From MADRE3 sp963718195 (GTDB lineage Bacteria > Desulfobacterota > Desulfobulbia > Desulfobulbales > Desulfocapsaceae): a stretch of DNA of 64,000 bases. Below are positions 32,910 through 42,028 of the stretch, piece after piece. Where the stretch lies: assembly GCA_963718195.1 (NCBI GenBank), contig CAVQYQ010000005.1, forward strand, positions 62,001 to 126,000, read 5' to 3'. A program made the translations under genes and the position numbers. Every line of letters starts with the position of its first letter. Position 1 is the stretch's first letter. The notes below the pieces were generated by a model. That model had not been told where the DNA came from. It searched no databases and saw only the letters and a list, made by a program, of their open reading frames with translations.

Positions 32910-33980
32910 ATGTTAGACAAATTCCATGATCTTGATGACAAGCTTTCAGATCTTGAAGGCCGTTTGTCAGATCCATCGCTTATCAGCAATCAAACGGAGT
33001 ACCAGAAGGTTGTACGTGAGCATACCCACCTGAGTCGCCTGGCTGAATTAAGCAGTGCCCACCGAAGAATCGCCCAAGAGATCGCCGATAACAAATCAAT
33101 CATTCACGATGACGGCGAAGACGAGGAGATGCGTGAACTTGCCAGAGCCGAAGTAGAAGAGCTATCGGCACAGCTGGAACATCTTGAAAATGAAATTCGT
33201 CTTTTTCTGCTTCCGAAAGATCCCAATGATGATAAAAACACTTTTCTTGAAATCCGTGCAGGGACGGGAGGGGATGAAGCAGCGCTCTTCGTCGGAGACC
33301 TGTTCAGGATGTACTCGCGATTTGCTGAATCGCTCGGCTGGAACGTTGAAATTATGGATTCAAGCCCGCTTGGCATAGGCGGTTTTAAAGAAATCATAGC
33401 CTTAATTAGCGGTCACCAGGTCTACTCAAAGCTGAAGTATGAAAGCGGTGTCCATCGCGTCCAGCGTGTTCCTGAGACCGAAGCACAGGGGCGGATTCAC
33501 ACCTCTGCCGTAACTGTAGCAATTCTTCCCGAGGCAGATGAGGTTGAGGTCAATATTGACATGAATGAACTCAAGATTGATGTCTATCGTTCATCCGGGC
33601 CTGGCGGACAGAGTGTCAACACGACCGACTCCGCGGTGCGGATTACCCATCTGCCCACGGGGTTGGTTGTTATCTGCCAGGATGAAAAATCGCAGCACAA
33701 GAACAAAGCAAAGGCATTGACAGTGCTCCGGGCCCGTCTTCTGGATCAGGTTCAACAGGAACAGCATGACAAAATCTCTGAAGACCGCAAGAGCCAGGTT
33801 GGCAGCGGAGATCGAAGCGAGCGGATTCGCACCTATAATTTTCCCCAGGGCCGGCTGACCGATCACCGTATAAACCTTACCCTTTATAAACTCGATGCAG
33901 TCATGAATGGGAAACTGGATGAAGTTATCTATCCGCTGATTGAACATGATCAGGCTGAAAAACTAAAGGCATTGGAATAG
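32910..33980 (+). CDS. prfA: Peptide chain release factor 1
   Basis: A 356-residue RF1. The stop-codon recognition region is HRVQRVPETEAQGRIHTSA, where PET fits the RF1 PxT motif (RF2 has SPF), and the catalytic loop is SSGPGGQSVNTTDSAVRI with GGQ. ATG 32910 is preferred over GTG 32904 because GGGG lies just upstream. It reads UAA and UAG. prmC, which methylates the GGQ glutamine, starts 32 bases downstream. Confidence 0.97.
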   Translation: MLDKFHDLDDKLSDLEGRLSDPSLISNQTEYQKVVREHTHLSRLAELSSAHRRIAQEIADNKSIIHDDGEDEEMRELARAEVEELSAQLEHLENEIRLFLLPKDPNDDKNTFLEIRAGTGGDEAALFVGDLFRMYSRFAESLGWNVEIMDSSPLGIGGFKEIIALISGHQVYSKLKYESGVHRVQRVPETEAQGRIHTSAVTVAILPEADEVEVNIDMNELKIDVYRSSGPGGQSVNTTDSAVRITHLPTGLVVICQDEKSQHKNKAKALTVLRARLLDQVQQEQHDKISEDRKSQVGSGDRSERIRTYNFPQGRLTDHRINLTLYKLDAVMNGKLDEVIYPLIEHDQAEKLKALE

Positions 33981-34012
33981 TCTGCTCGCTATCAGGAAAA
34001 GAGGAGACGAGG

Positions 34013-34894
34013 GTGCAGGATAACCGAACTGTTGGCTTTCTATTGCAATACGGAATTTCTGAGCTCCGTAGTATTGGTATAGAAGAAGCACAAACAGACG
34101 CCACACAATTGCTCTGCTCCTGCCTCGGCTTATCTCGCACCTCACTTTATCTTGCAGCAGACAGAGACGTTTCCATTCAATCGTATCAGTACTATCTGGA
34201 TCTTCTAAAAAGACGTAAAAAGCGTGAACCGCTCGCCTATATTCTTGGAGAGCGAGAGTTCTGGTCGTTACCGTTCAGGGTTACGCCTGCAGTTTTGATT
34301 CCCCGGCCGGAGACTGAGTTTTTGCTTGATACCGTCCTTACCAGAAGAAATACAGTTAATTCAGATCTGAAAATACTCGATTTGTGCTGCGGAAGTGGGG
34401 TGATAGCTGTTGTACTCGCCCTTGAGTTGAGGCAGAAGGTGACGGCAGTTGATCTGTCGCATGAAGCGATTACCATAGCTCGGGAAAACTCTCAGAGGCA
34501 TCAGGTCGAAGGGTCGATCTCATTTATCCAGGCCGATCTCTTTACTGGTTTCGTGAAGAAAAAACCATTTTCACTGATCGTTTCAAATCCTCCTTATGTC
34601 AGATCTGATGATATTATTTCAAACCTTGAACCCGAAGTAGCCTGCTATGAACCAGAGATTGCCCTCAATGGCGGCATGACAGGACTTGATCTGATAACAA
34701 GAATCAACGAAGACCTGGCGGATATGCTGGACTATGGTGGTGATTTTTTTATGGAAATTGGAGCAGCGCAGGGACAGACAATACAGTCCATGTTTGTCGA
34801 ACAGGACAGCAGGCAGGTCTATGAGTCAATAGAGCTCTATACCGACTATTCCGGACGGGATCGCGTCATCCATGTACGGAGAAAAGAACAATAG
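34013..34894 (+). CDS. prmC: Release factor glutamine methyltransferase PrmC
   Basis: A 293-residue SAM-dependent N5-glutamine methyltransferase. The SAM site is ILDLCCGSGVIAVVLAL and the glutamine-binding NPPY motif is LIVSNPPYVRSDDI; the helical N-terminal RF-binding domain precedes them. Start GTG 34013 follows GAGGAG. It methylates the GGQ glutamine of RF1/RF2. The prfA-prmC-murA order is typical of this lineage. Confidence 0.95.
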   Translation: MQDNRTVGFLLQYGISELRSIGIEEAQTDATQLLCSCLGLSRTSLYLAADRDVSIQSYQYYLDLLKRRKKREPLAYILGEREFWSLPFRVTPAVLIPRPETEFLLDTVLTRRNTVNSDLKILDLCCGSGVIAVVLALELRQKVTAVDLSHEAITIARENSQRHQVEGSISFIQADLFTGFVKKKPFSLIVSNPPYVRSDDIISNLEPEVACYEPEIALNGGMTGLDLITRINEDLADMLDYGGDFFMEIGAAQGQTIQSMFVEQDSRQVYESIELYTDYSGRDRVIHVRRKEQ

Positions 34895-34903
34895 GATAGC
34901 CTT

Positions 34904-36175
34904 ATGGAAAAATTAATTATTGAGGGTGGAAAACCACTCTATGGTGAAATTCCAATAAGCGGAGCAAAAAATGCAGCGCTTCCCCTTATTGCCGCCTCGA
35001 TTCTTGCTCCGGGAAATCATGTGCTGAGAAATGTCCCTGACCTCAGGGATACTCGAACCATTTTATCATTACTGGAAGAGTTGGGCGCTCGTTGGAAAAG
35101 AGATGGAACAACCGTGCATATTGACAGCAGTGAAATTGTCTACTCAGAGGTTTCCTATGACCTTGTCAAGACCATGCGTGCCTCTGTCCTGGTCCTTGGT
35201 CCTCTTCTCGCTCGTTTTGGCAGGGCAAAGGTTTCGTTACCGGGAGGATGTGCCATCGGAGAACGGCCGATTAATTTTCACATTTCAGGGTTTGAACGAT
35301 TCGGGGTCGACTGTGTGCTGGAACAGGGATATGTCGAGGCTCGCATTGACGGACGACTCCAGGGGGGAAGCATCTATTTCGACATACCTTCCGTAACCGG
35401 AACCGAAAATATCCTGATGGCAGCGTCACTCGCGGAGGGGACCACCACCATAAAGAATGCTGCGCGGGAACCTGAAATTGGCAACCTGATTGACATGTTG
35501 ACTAACATGGGCGCGGAAATTGAGGGACGCGGCAGTGACCAGATCACCATCCATGGGGTAGAGAAGTTAACTGCTGCGGATACTGAAATTATACCAGATC
35601 GTATCGAGACAGGTACGTATTGTATAGCCGTTGGTGCCACCGGGGGAGAGGTCGTTATAAAAAATTGCAACCCTGCCCACTTACCTGCATTACTTGCGAA
35701 ACTAACGGCCGCAGGAATTGAAGTAATACCGGGAGAAGGGAATCTTTTAGTGAAGGCACGGCCAGAAAACAGAAAGTGGCTCAAGAGCGTTGACATTAAA
35801 ACTATGCCTTACCCCGGTTACCCAACCGATCTCCAGGCACAGTTCATGGCACTCATGGCCTTGAGTAACTCCATATGTGTTGTCAACGAGACCATATTTG
35901 AGAATAGATTTATGCATGTTGCAGAGTTGAGACGCATGGGAGCTGACATCAAAACTGATGGAAACAGTGCTGTTGTAACCGGAAGGGGTGATGGAATCAG
36001 CGGTGCGCGGGTTATGGCTACTGACTTACGGGCAAGTTCTTCACTGGTAATTGCCGGTCTGGCGGCAGCCGGCAGAACTGAGATATCCAGAATTTATCAC
36101 CTGGAGAGGGGCTATGAAAACCTGGTGAGCAAATTAAGTGATGTCGGTGCCAGGGTCTGGAAGGAAAAAGAATAG
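34904..36175 (+). CDS. murA: UDP-N-acetylglucosamine 1-carboxyvinyltransferase
   Basis: A 423-residue EPSP-synthase-fold enzyme, first committed step of peptidoglycan synthesis. The start MEKLIIEGGKPLYGEIPISG with KNAALPL and the loop PGGCAIGERPINFHISGFER are diagnostic; Cys116 is the fosfomycin-sensitive catalytic residue. It follows prmC by nine bases. Ten bases after its stop a MITE-like element begins. Confidence 0.97.
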   Translation: MEKLIIEGGKPLYGEIPISGAKNAALPLIAASILAPGNHVLRNVPDLRDTRTILSLLEELGARWKRDGTTVHIDSSEIVYSEVSYDLVKTMRASVLVLGPLLARFGRAKVSLPGGCAIGERPINFHISGFERFGVDCVLEQGYVEARIDGRLQGGSIYFDIPSVTGTENILMAASLAEGTTTIKNAAREPEIGNLIDMLTNMGAEIEGRGSDQITIHGVEKLTAADTEIIPDRIETGTYCIAVGATGGEVVIKNCNPAHLPALLAKLTAAGIEVIPGEGNLLVKARPENRKWLKSVDIKTMPYPGYPTDLQAQFMALMALSNSICVVNETIFENRFMHVAELRRMGADIKTDGNSAVVTGRGDGISGARVMATDLRASSSLVIAGLAAAGRTEISRIYHLERGYENLVSKLSDVGARVWKEKE

Positions 36176-36185
36176 AATACTGAAC

Positions 36186-36352
36186 CTAGTGTCCTGTCAC
36201 GCCTCACCTGTTACCCAGAGCTTGGTCTTCTGGCTTCCTGACTTCGTTGCCTATTCAGTCACGTAGCGCTGCTATGCTCATTCATGCGCGCCTCGCAGGA
36301 AGCCAGAATCCCGGTGCTCTATTGCAACATTTGAAACGTGACATGACACTAG
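36186..36352. mobile_element. MITE-like 167-bp imperfect palindrome
   Basis: Terminal inverted repeats CTAGTGTCCTGTCACG (36186-36201) and CGTGACATGACACTAG (36337-36352) match in 15 of 16 positions. The similarity continues inward, with a second perfect block TTCTGGCTTCCTG (36229-36241) matched by CAGGAAGCCAGAA (36297-36309), so arms of about 55 bases flank a 55-base centre. No transposase is encoded. Each end contains TA, fitting a TA target as in IS630/Tc1-type elements (inference). It sits in the murA / histidine kinase gap. Confidence 0.75.
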
Positions 36353-38061
36353 AGTTCTGGCGGGAGCGGCAGGTAAACAGAAAAGCTGGCACCTGTGGGC
36401 TTTGCGTTTTCAGCCACGATAAAGCCGTTATGGGCTTCAATGGTCTGTTTGACAATTGCCAGCCCGAGCCCGGTACCGTCTGTACGTGTGGTGAAAAACG
36501 GCTCGAATATCTGTTTGCTGTGAACTGGATCAAGACCAGCTCCGTTGTCATGAACGATAATACAGCTCATCTCAACGCCATTTGGTCCGATCATGTTTTC
36601 TGCTTTAATCTCTATTTTTTCCTCACCTGGTTTACAGAACGCCAGCCCGTTTTGAATAAGGTGGTTTATCACGGTGAACATTTGTTGCTCGTCTGCCCAG
36701 ATACTGAATCGTGGATTCATTTTAAGAGAAATTTTACAGGTATCAGGCCACTTGGGGTCGGCCATGCACATTTCCAGAATTTCCTGAACACAGGGGTGCA
36801 GCTGAAACAACTCTCTGTCGATGGTATCGGGACGAGCAAATTTCAAAAAATCAGCGATTGTTTTGATCAGTCGATCAGACTCCCTGAGAATAATTTTGGT
36901 TAGTTCATAGTTTTGCATTTGAGAGGCGTCACTGGAGGAATATTCCTGGGCCAGTATTTGCGCCGATCCTGAAATCGCAGTAAGCGGATTTCTGAAGTCA
37001 TGGGCGATACCCGCGCTCATCATGCCGATTGCAGCCAGTTTTTCTGCTTGACGCATCTGCGCTTCAAGTCGCTCAATTTCACTGATATCTTTTAAGGTTA
37101 TAATTGTGGTATCCTCATCTCCCGGGGCACTGGAATCATCGCTTTGTGAGGGATGGGAAAGAGCTGCATGTGCATAGCCGAGACGAATCTTCTGTTTGTC
37201 GGTACGCTCAAAATCACAGGCGTTTCGAGGTGACGGGTTGGTCAGGTCAATGAGCGGGAAAAGATGGAAAAATTTTTGCCCGACCATGTTTTGCAGGGAC
37301 AGTCCGGTGATAGAAACGGTTGCATTATTTGCCGAGGTGATCGTTCCGTTTACATCGACGGTAATAATGCCGGTGGTGATATTGTCAAATATCTGTTTGT
37401 AGAGCAGAGACAGCCTGTCATAATCGAGTTTTGTACTGGTCAGGGCCTCTGCGGTAGTTTTCAGGCGGGCACCAACCAGGGCACTGACAACGGCCGCGAG
37501 GAAGAATGTCAGTCCCCGGATGGCAAACTGGTTGACGCTGGCCTGGACACTCTGGGTGCCTACAGTATTCAAGTAGGTGAGATACTCGGGCATATAATGG
37601 CCGTGCTCAAGGCCAAGTATTATGCCATAGAGCAAGGTTGAAGAGGCTGCCGCTATCAGCCCACCTTTAATGGGTATTAATAACCCGCCCGAGATAATCG
37701 GGAAAAAATAGATAGAAGTAAAAACAGATTGAGATCCGCCGGAGAGGTAAACAAGCAGAGAACAGAAAACGGTATCGAGCAGGGACTGGATAAAACCGAA
37801 TATCCTGATATTTATCTCTGACTTTATCAGGTAAAAGGCAGAGCCGATGGTACAGAGATAAACGCTTAAGATAAAAAGAATGAGAAGATTTGGCGGGAGG
37901 GTGATCGCCTCAAATTTGTCATCCTGGAGCAGGAAACTGACAGCAAGAATCAGGGTGTACAAAACAACCCGAAGCAACATCATCCAGAGAAGTTGCTGCT
38001 TCAATACGGTTGCGGATGATTCAAAGCGATACCGGATGTCGAATAATTTACCGACGCTCAT
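36349..38061 (-). CDS. PilS-like membrane sensor histidine kinase with PAS domain
   Basis: A 570-residue kinase. About six N-terminal membrane helices (residues 25-210) precede a PAS domain (IFDNITTGIITVDVNGTITSANNA), the phospho-accepting H box (GIAHDFRNPLTAISGSAQIL) and ATPase boxes (NHLIQNGLAF, HDNGAGLDP, GTGLGLAIVK). Six helices plus PAS recall PilS. It is the downstream partner of an NtrC-type regulator, 12 bases after its stop, the reverse of the usual pilS-pilR order. Its TAG stop (36351-36349) lies in the terminal repeat of the MITE-like element, so the original C-terminus may differ; the kinase domain is complete. Confidence 0.9.
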   Translation of the reverse strand: MSVGKLFDIRYRFESSATVLKQQLLWMMLLRVVLYTLILAVSFLLQDDKFEAITLPPNLLILFILSVYLCTIGSAFYLIKSEINIRIFGFIQSLLDTVFCSLLVYLSGGSQSVFTSIYFFPIISGGLLIPIKGGLIAAASSTLLYGIILGLEHGHYMPEYLTYLNTVGTQSVQASVNQFAIRGLTFFLAAVVSALVGARLKTTAEALTSTKLDYDRLSLLYKQIFDNITTGIITVDVNGTITSANNATVSITGLSLQNMVGQKFFHLFPLIDLTNPSPRNACDFERTDKQKIRLGYAHAALSHPSQSDDSSAPGDEDTTIITLKDISEIERLEAQMRQAEKLAAIGMMSAGIAHDFRNPLTAISGSAQILAQEYSSSDASQMQNYELTKIILRESDRLIKTIADFLKFARPDTIDRELFQLHPCVQEILEMCMADPKWPDTCKISLKMNPRFSIWADEQQMFTVINHLIQNGLAFCKPGEEKIEIKAENMIGPNGVEMSCIIVHDNGAGLDPVHSKQIFEPFFTTRTDGTGLGLAIVKQTIEAHNGFIVAENAKPTGASFSVYLPLPPEL

Positions 38062-38073
38062 TCTCCTGACATC

Positions 38074-39447
38074 TTATAAATCATATTTTTTCACTTTATA
38101 TCGGAGCGACCTGAAGCTTACCTTGAGGAGATCTGCTGCCTTGGTTTTAGAGTTGTTTGTTTTTTTAAGCGTGTGGGTAATGAGCCGCTTCTCCAGGTTC
38201 ATGATGACATCGTCGAGACCTCGCTCAAATAATTCCTCTTCGTTGGCAACTGCCTGGAACTCTGGCTCAGCTGCAGAAGAGCCTTTGCCATTTTTCCGGA
38301 TTGCATGATTGAGCGAGAGACTTTCCGGCAGGATGATATTAGAGCTTTCCAGCGCCACACCCCTTTCAATGATGTTTTCAAGCTCTCTGACATTGCCGGG
38401 GAAGTCGTAATCCATCAGAACCTGGAGTCCATAAGATGAAATTTCCCTGATATCCTTACCAAGAAGTTTGGAATATTTTTTCAGAAAGTGGTTAACCAGC
38501 AGCGGAATATCACTCTTGCGCTCACGTAGAGACGGAACCCTGAGTGGCACAACGGCGAGGCGATAAAATAAATCTTCCCGAAATCTCTCTGCCAGGATTT
38601 CCTCCTCAAGTACCCGATTGGTTGCTGCAATTATACGGACGTTTATCTGCTCAGTTTTCACCCCTCCGACCGGTTTGATTTCTCTTTCCTGGAGAACTCT
38701 GAGCAGTTTGGTCTGAATGATTGGCGTCAATTCACCAATCTCGTCGAGAAAAGCGGTACCATTATCTGCTTGTTTGAAAAGACCGGGCTTATCTGCAATG
38801 GCCCCGGTAAACGCTCCTTTCATGTGACCGAACAACTCGCTTTCCATTAATTCTTCTGGGATAGCACTGCATGTTATGGGAACAAAGGGCTCAGTACAGA
38901 CATGACTTTTCGTGTGTATTGCCTGGGCGACCAGTTCTTTTCCTGTACCGGATTCTCCGTATATAAGGACATTGGCGGGTGTCGGGGCTATCCTCTCGAT
39001 CATGTCGAAGATTTTGATCATCTCCCTGCTTTTGCCGATAATATTCGGGAATAGGGTTTGAGCATTACTTTTATTGACAGGTGAACTGCCCCGGTTGGTA
39101 GCCGAATGGATAACTGATTTTATTTCGTCGACATTGAACGGTTTGCTGATGTAGTCATACGCCCCATTTTTCATGGCCTGTACCGCATCATCGGGAGAAG
39201 CAAACGCGGTAATCATGATAACAGGCAGATCACCATGCAGTTCCCTGATTGATTCAAGCAATTCAAGCCCGCTCATTCCGGGCATCCGAATATCACTGAT
39301 CACCAGATCGCAGGTTTGTTTACCAAGAAGAGAAAGTGCCTGATCTCCGTTCTTTGCGGTAATAACATTGTGACCGTCTTTGAGCAGGAGTATTTTAAGA
39401 AAATCCCTCATGCTCTGTTCATCATCAACTACCAGTATCGTTAACAT
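38074..39447 (-). CDS. Sigma54-dependent response regulator (NtrC/PilR family)
   Basis: A 457-residue three-domain activator. Receiver domain: VVDDEQSMRDFLK and the phosphorylation site LVISDIRMPGMSG. AAA+ domain: Walker A YGESGTGKELVAQAI, the sigma54 contact loop GAFTGA (in FGHMKGAFTGAIADK) and Walker B NGTAFLDEIGEL. The C-terminus is a Fis-type helix-turn-helix (KAADLLKVSFRSLRYKVKKY). With the kinase downstream it forms a complete two-component system; target genes are unknown, with pilus control only suggested by similarity. No -24/-12 promoter was seen nearby. Confidence 0.93.
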   Translation of the reverse strand: MLTILVVDDEQSMRDFLKILLLKDGHNVITAKNGDQALSLLGKQTCDLVISDIRMPGMSGLELLESIRELHGDLPVIMITAFASPDDAVQAMKNGAYDYISKPFNVDEIKSVIHSATNRGSSPVNKSNAQTLFPNIIGKSREMIKIFDMIERIAPTPANVLIYGESGTGKELVAQAIHTKSHVCTEPFVPITCSAIPEELMESELFGHMKGAFTGAIADKPGLFKQADNGTAFLDEIGELTPIIQTKLLRVLQEREIKPVGGVKTEQINVRIIAATNRVLEEEILAERFREDLFYRLAVVPLRVPSLRERKSDIPLLVNHFLKKYSKLLGKDIREISSYGLQVLMDYDFPGNVRELENIIERGVALESSNIILPESLSLNHAIRKNGKGSSAAEPEFQAVANEEELFERGLDDVIMNLEKRLITHTLKKTNNSKTKAADLLKVSFRSLRYKVKKYDL

Positions 39448-39735
39448 GGTCGAACTCGTTATACTTTGTTAATCAGTGAAGATAGAGATTGTAAAAAGGT
39501 ATCATATAAAAGTTATGGTATTGTATCGTAATCAAATGGAAAATGCCAACGCTCCATTGCTATCTTTTTCTTATCATCCACAAATCAGGTAATAACTCAG
39601 GTCATGATCTGGAAACGCTGGTACCGTTGGCGCTGTCATATTCTAAGGCTAAGCCGTTGCAAAAATTCTAATCAGGTGGTATTGATCTCTGTGCACTTTT
39701 AAGAACGATTAAACGCACTGTTTATCAAAATAACT

Positions 39736-40499
39736 ATGACGAAAACAGCAGAACAATTTGATGACCAGACCCTGACAGAACACCTTCGTGAATTACGAAT
39801 GTGCCTGATATATTCTTTTGGCGCCATTTTTATAGGGTTTTGTCTCTCCTACCTGGTCATAAGACCAATCGGTACATGGTTCTTTAAACCGCTCGTTGAA
39901 GTTTTACCCGAAGGTACGAGCCTGATTTTTACCTCCTACCAGGAAGGGTTTTTTTTTATCTAAAACTTGCCCTGGTCTGCGGGCTTCTGCTGGCCACTCC
40001 GGTTATTTTCTTTCAGGTATGGCGTTTTGTCGCACCGGGCCTTTATAAACATGAAAAACGTGTGGTTCTGCCATTTTCCTTCATATCTTCAATCTGTTTC
40101 ATTTCCGGAGCAGCATTTGGCTACCTGGTCGTTTTTCCTCCAGCGTTTAAGTTTCTTGTCGGCTACAACAATGAATTCTTAACGTCTTTACCGGCGGTCA
40201 GTGAATATTTTTCTCTTGCCACCCGTCTCCTCCTTGCCTTTGGGGTTATTTTCGAAATGCCGGTGATGATGGTATTTCTGTCAAAAGCCGGCTTGGTCTC
40301 AGTCGCTCTTCTTAACAAGTATCGTAAATATGCGATCCTGGTTAATTTTATCATTGCTGCCATCCTTACCCCCACTCCGGACGTGGTAAACCAGATGATG
40401 ATGGGAATCCCATTGCTGGTTTTGTATGAAGTGAGCGTCATTTCCGTATGGTTTTTCGGCAGAAAGAAATTCAGTGGTTTTGAAGGGCAAAAGGAATAA
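39736..40499 (+). pseudogene. tatC: Sec-independent translocase TatC, split by a frameshift at a T9 run
   Basis: Two frames together encode a full TatC of 254 residues. Frame one (39736-39963) gives LTEHLRELRMCLIYSFGAIF and ends after EGFFFI at TAA 39961. The rest (YLKLALVCGLLLATPVIFFQ, RFVAPGLYKHEKRVVLPF, ILTPTPDVVNQMMMGIPLL) continues in the -1 frame to 40499. The switch falls exactly in nine consecutive T (39949-39957). Re-reading one T, or one extra U in the transcript, restores EGFFFYLKLAL with no loss. No other damage is visible, so a working product by slippage, or a base-count error, is as likely as a dead gene. tatA is not in the window. Confidence 0.85.
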
Positions 40500-40673
40500 T
40501 ATTTCAAACTGTTTACTGGATTTCTCCTGTTGTCTGCATTATTAGATATTATCAGAGATTAGTTTGTTTTCACCGCATTACACCACACTCTGTGGAACGA
40601 CCTGAATTTTCGCAACTTCGAATGAGCTTTCTGGAAAGCCAGAAGAGATACTCACATGACGAGGGAGGGAATT

Positions 40674-41945
40674 ATGATGACCGAGACTGTTTTTGACAGG
40701 GCACTTGCTGTTGGACGACCCCCAAATATTGTACAATTATTTCCAAACTCGAGGGCCCTGCTGGTCAGTGGCAAGGTTATCGACCGCGCCCTGAGAAAAA
40801 AGGGCAAAGCCATGACGATGGCTGCCAACGGTCGGAACTCGTTTATCATCAGAGGTGCGTTGAAGGCTGCCCAGCGTGCCAATGCTGCTTTGATTATTGA
40901 AATAGCGAAATCGGAGTCAACCTACTGCCCGATCAACTTCTGGAATATTGCACGACAGGTGGATGCGGCCTGCAATGAAATGGGCATCTCTATTCCCGTG
41001 GCGATTCACGCGGATCACTACGGGCTGAAATCCGATGAGGACGTTGAAGCCGCAAAAACAGAGATACCAACGTTGTTTGAGGCCGGTATCACATCAATTG
41101 CAATTGATGCATCCCATATGGTTGATGACAGAAATCTGATGGCTAATCTGGCACTTAAACATTGTGTTCCTGAATGGGCAGGCCTTGAGACTGAGGTAGG
41201 TGAGATAAAGGGTAACCAGGGTCTCTCTACGGTCGATGACGCAACGTTTTTAATCAAAGGTCTCAATGCGCATGGTGTTTTTCCCAACTGGATAGCTTTG
41301 AACAACGGTTCTGCCCATGGAATTGAGGCCAGCGGTGATGGTATTCAAGTGGAACTGACAGCAACTATCCACAAGCATCTTGAGCCGTATAAAGTCTCAG
41401 GTGCTCAGCATGGTACCTCGGGTAATAACTCTGATCGACTCGGGGAGATCAGGACTCGCACCAACACCACTAAAGCCAATGTCGCTACCGCTCTTCAAAT
41501 GGTATCCTGGGGTGTTGAGGTGAATGATTACGGTAACGCATTGATGCATGAAGATGGCAGTTTCAGAAAGGTGAGAGGCGAAGGTGTCACTGAACAGGTG
41601 TGGGAACGGATGACGAGTCTCGCTGCTGAAAAGGGATGGTCGGGCGGTAACTACAAACAATTAAATCTACCCGTGGAGAACTGGCTTCTCTCTCAACCTT
41701 TTGAGGTTCGTGAACGGATGATCAATCGCGTTGAATCGTTTGTCTATGACATGCTGGTATCCGTTTTCAACGCAACCGATACCGCTCCTATTGTTCTTGA
41801 AATGTTGATAGAGGCCGGGTCCTGCGACATTGGACCGAACAGTCATAGAATTGAAGATCCGAAAGAGTGGACTGAAGAGAAAATCATTGAGAAGGCTTCA
41901 GCACTAGACGTGGACAAAGGTCCAGAAGGCGATTTTGACGATTAA
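40674..41945 (+). CDS. Class II fructose-bisphosphate aldolase family protein
   Basis: A protein of about 423 residues of the zinc-dependent class II aldolase family. The zinc/catalytic segment is IPVAIHADHYGLKSDEDVEAA, with further metal-ligand regions ETEVGEIKG and VSGAQHGTSGNN. GGGAGGGA at 40663-40670 supports ATG 40674 (or 40677); the upstream ATG 40656 lies before it. It splits or forms fructose-1,6-bisphosphate. The length, above the common 300-360, matches the longer subgroup. A terminator follows at 41973. Confidence 0.87.
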   Translation: MMTETVFDRALAVGRPPNIVQLFPNSRALLVSGKVIDRALRKKGKAMTMAANGRNSFIIRGALKAAQRANAALIIEIAKSESTYCPINFWNIARQVDAACNEMGISIPVAIHADHYGLKSDEDVEAAKTEIPTLFEAGITSIAIDASHMVDDRNLMANLALKHCVPEWAGLETEVGEIKGNQGLSTVDDATFLIKGLNAHGVFPNWIALNNGSAHGIEASGDGIQVELTATIHKHLEPYKVSGAQHGTSGNNSDRLGEIRTRTNTTKANVATALQMVSWGVEVNDYGNALMHEDGSFRKVRGEGVTEQVWERMTSLAAEKGWSGGNYKQLNLPVENWLLSQPFEVRERMINRVESFVYDMLVSVFNATDTAPIVLEMLIEAGSCDIGPNSHRIEDPKEWTEEKIIEKASALDVDKGPEGDFDD

Positions 41946-41972
41946 CAGAAATAGTACCGTACCAAGAAAAAT

Positions 41973-42005
41973 CTCCCCTGCATGAACGTGCAGGGGAGTT
42001 TCCTT
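41973..42005 (+). terminator. Intrinsic terminator after aldolase gene
   Basis: A perfect 10-bp stem CTCCCCTGCA (41973-41982) / TGCAGGGGAG (41989-41998), 6-base loop, then TTTCCTT. The 5' side is preceded by AAAAAT, so it could work weakly in both directions. It lies 28 bases after the aldolase stop. Confidence 0.85.
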
Positions 42006-42028
42006 ATGAGATCAACAGAGAGACATCA

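Noticed and set aside
36247..36903. 218-codon open frame on the plus strand
   Set aside because: It starts inside the MITE-like element and then runs antisense to the histidine kinase; no domain is recognisable.
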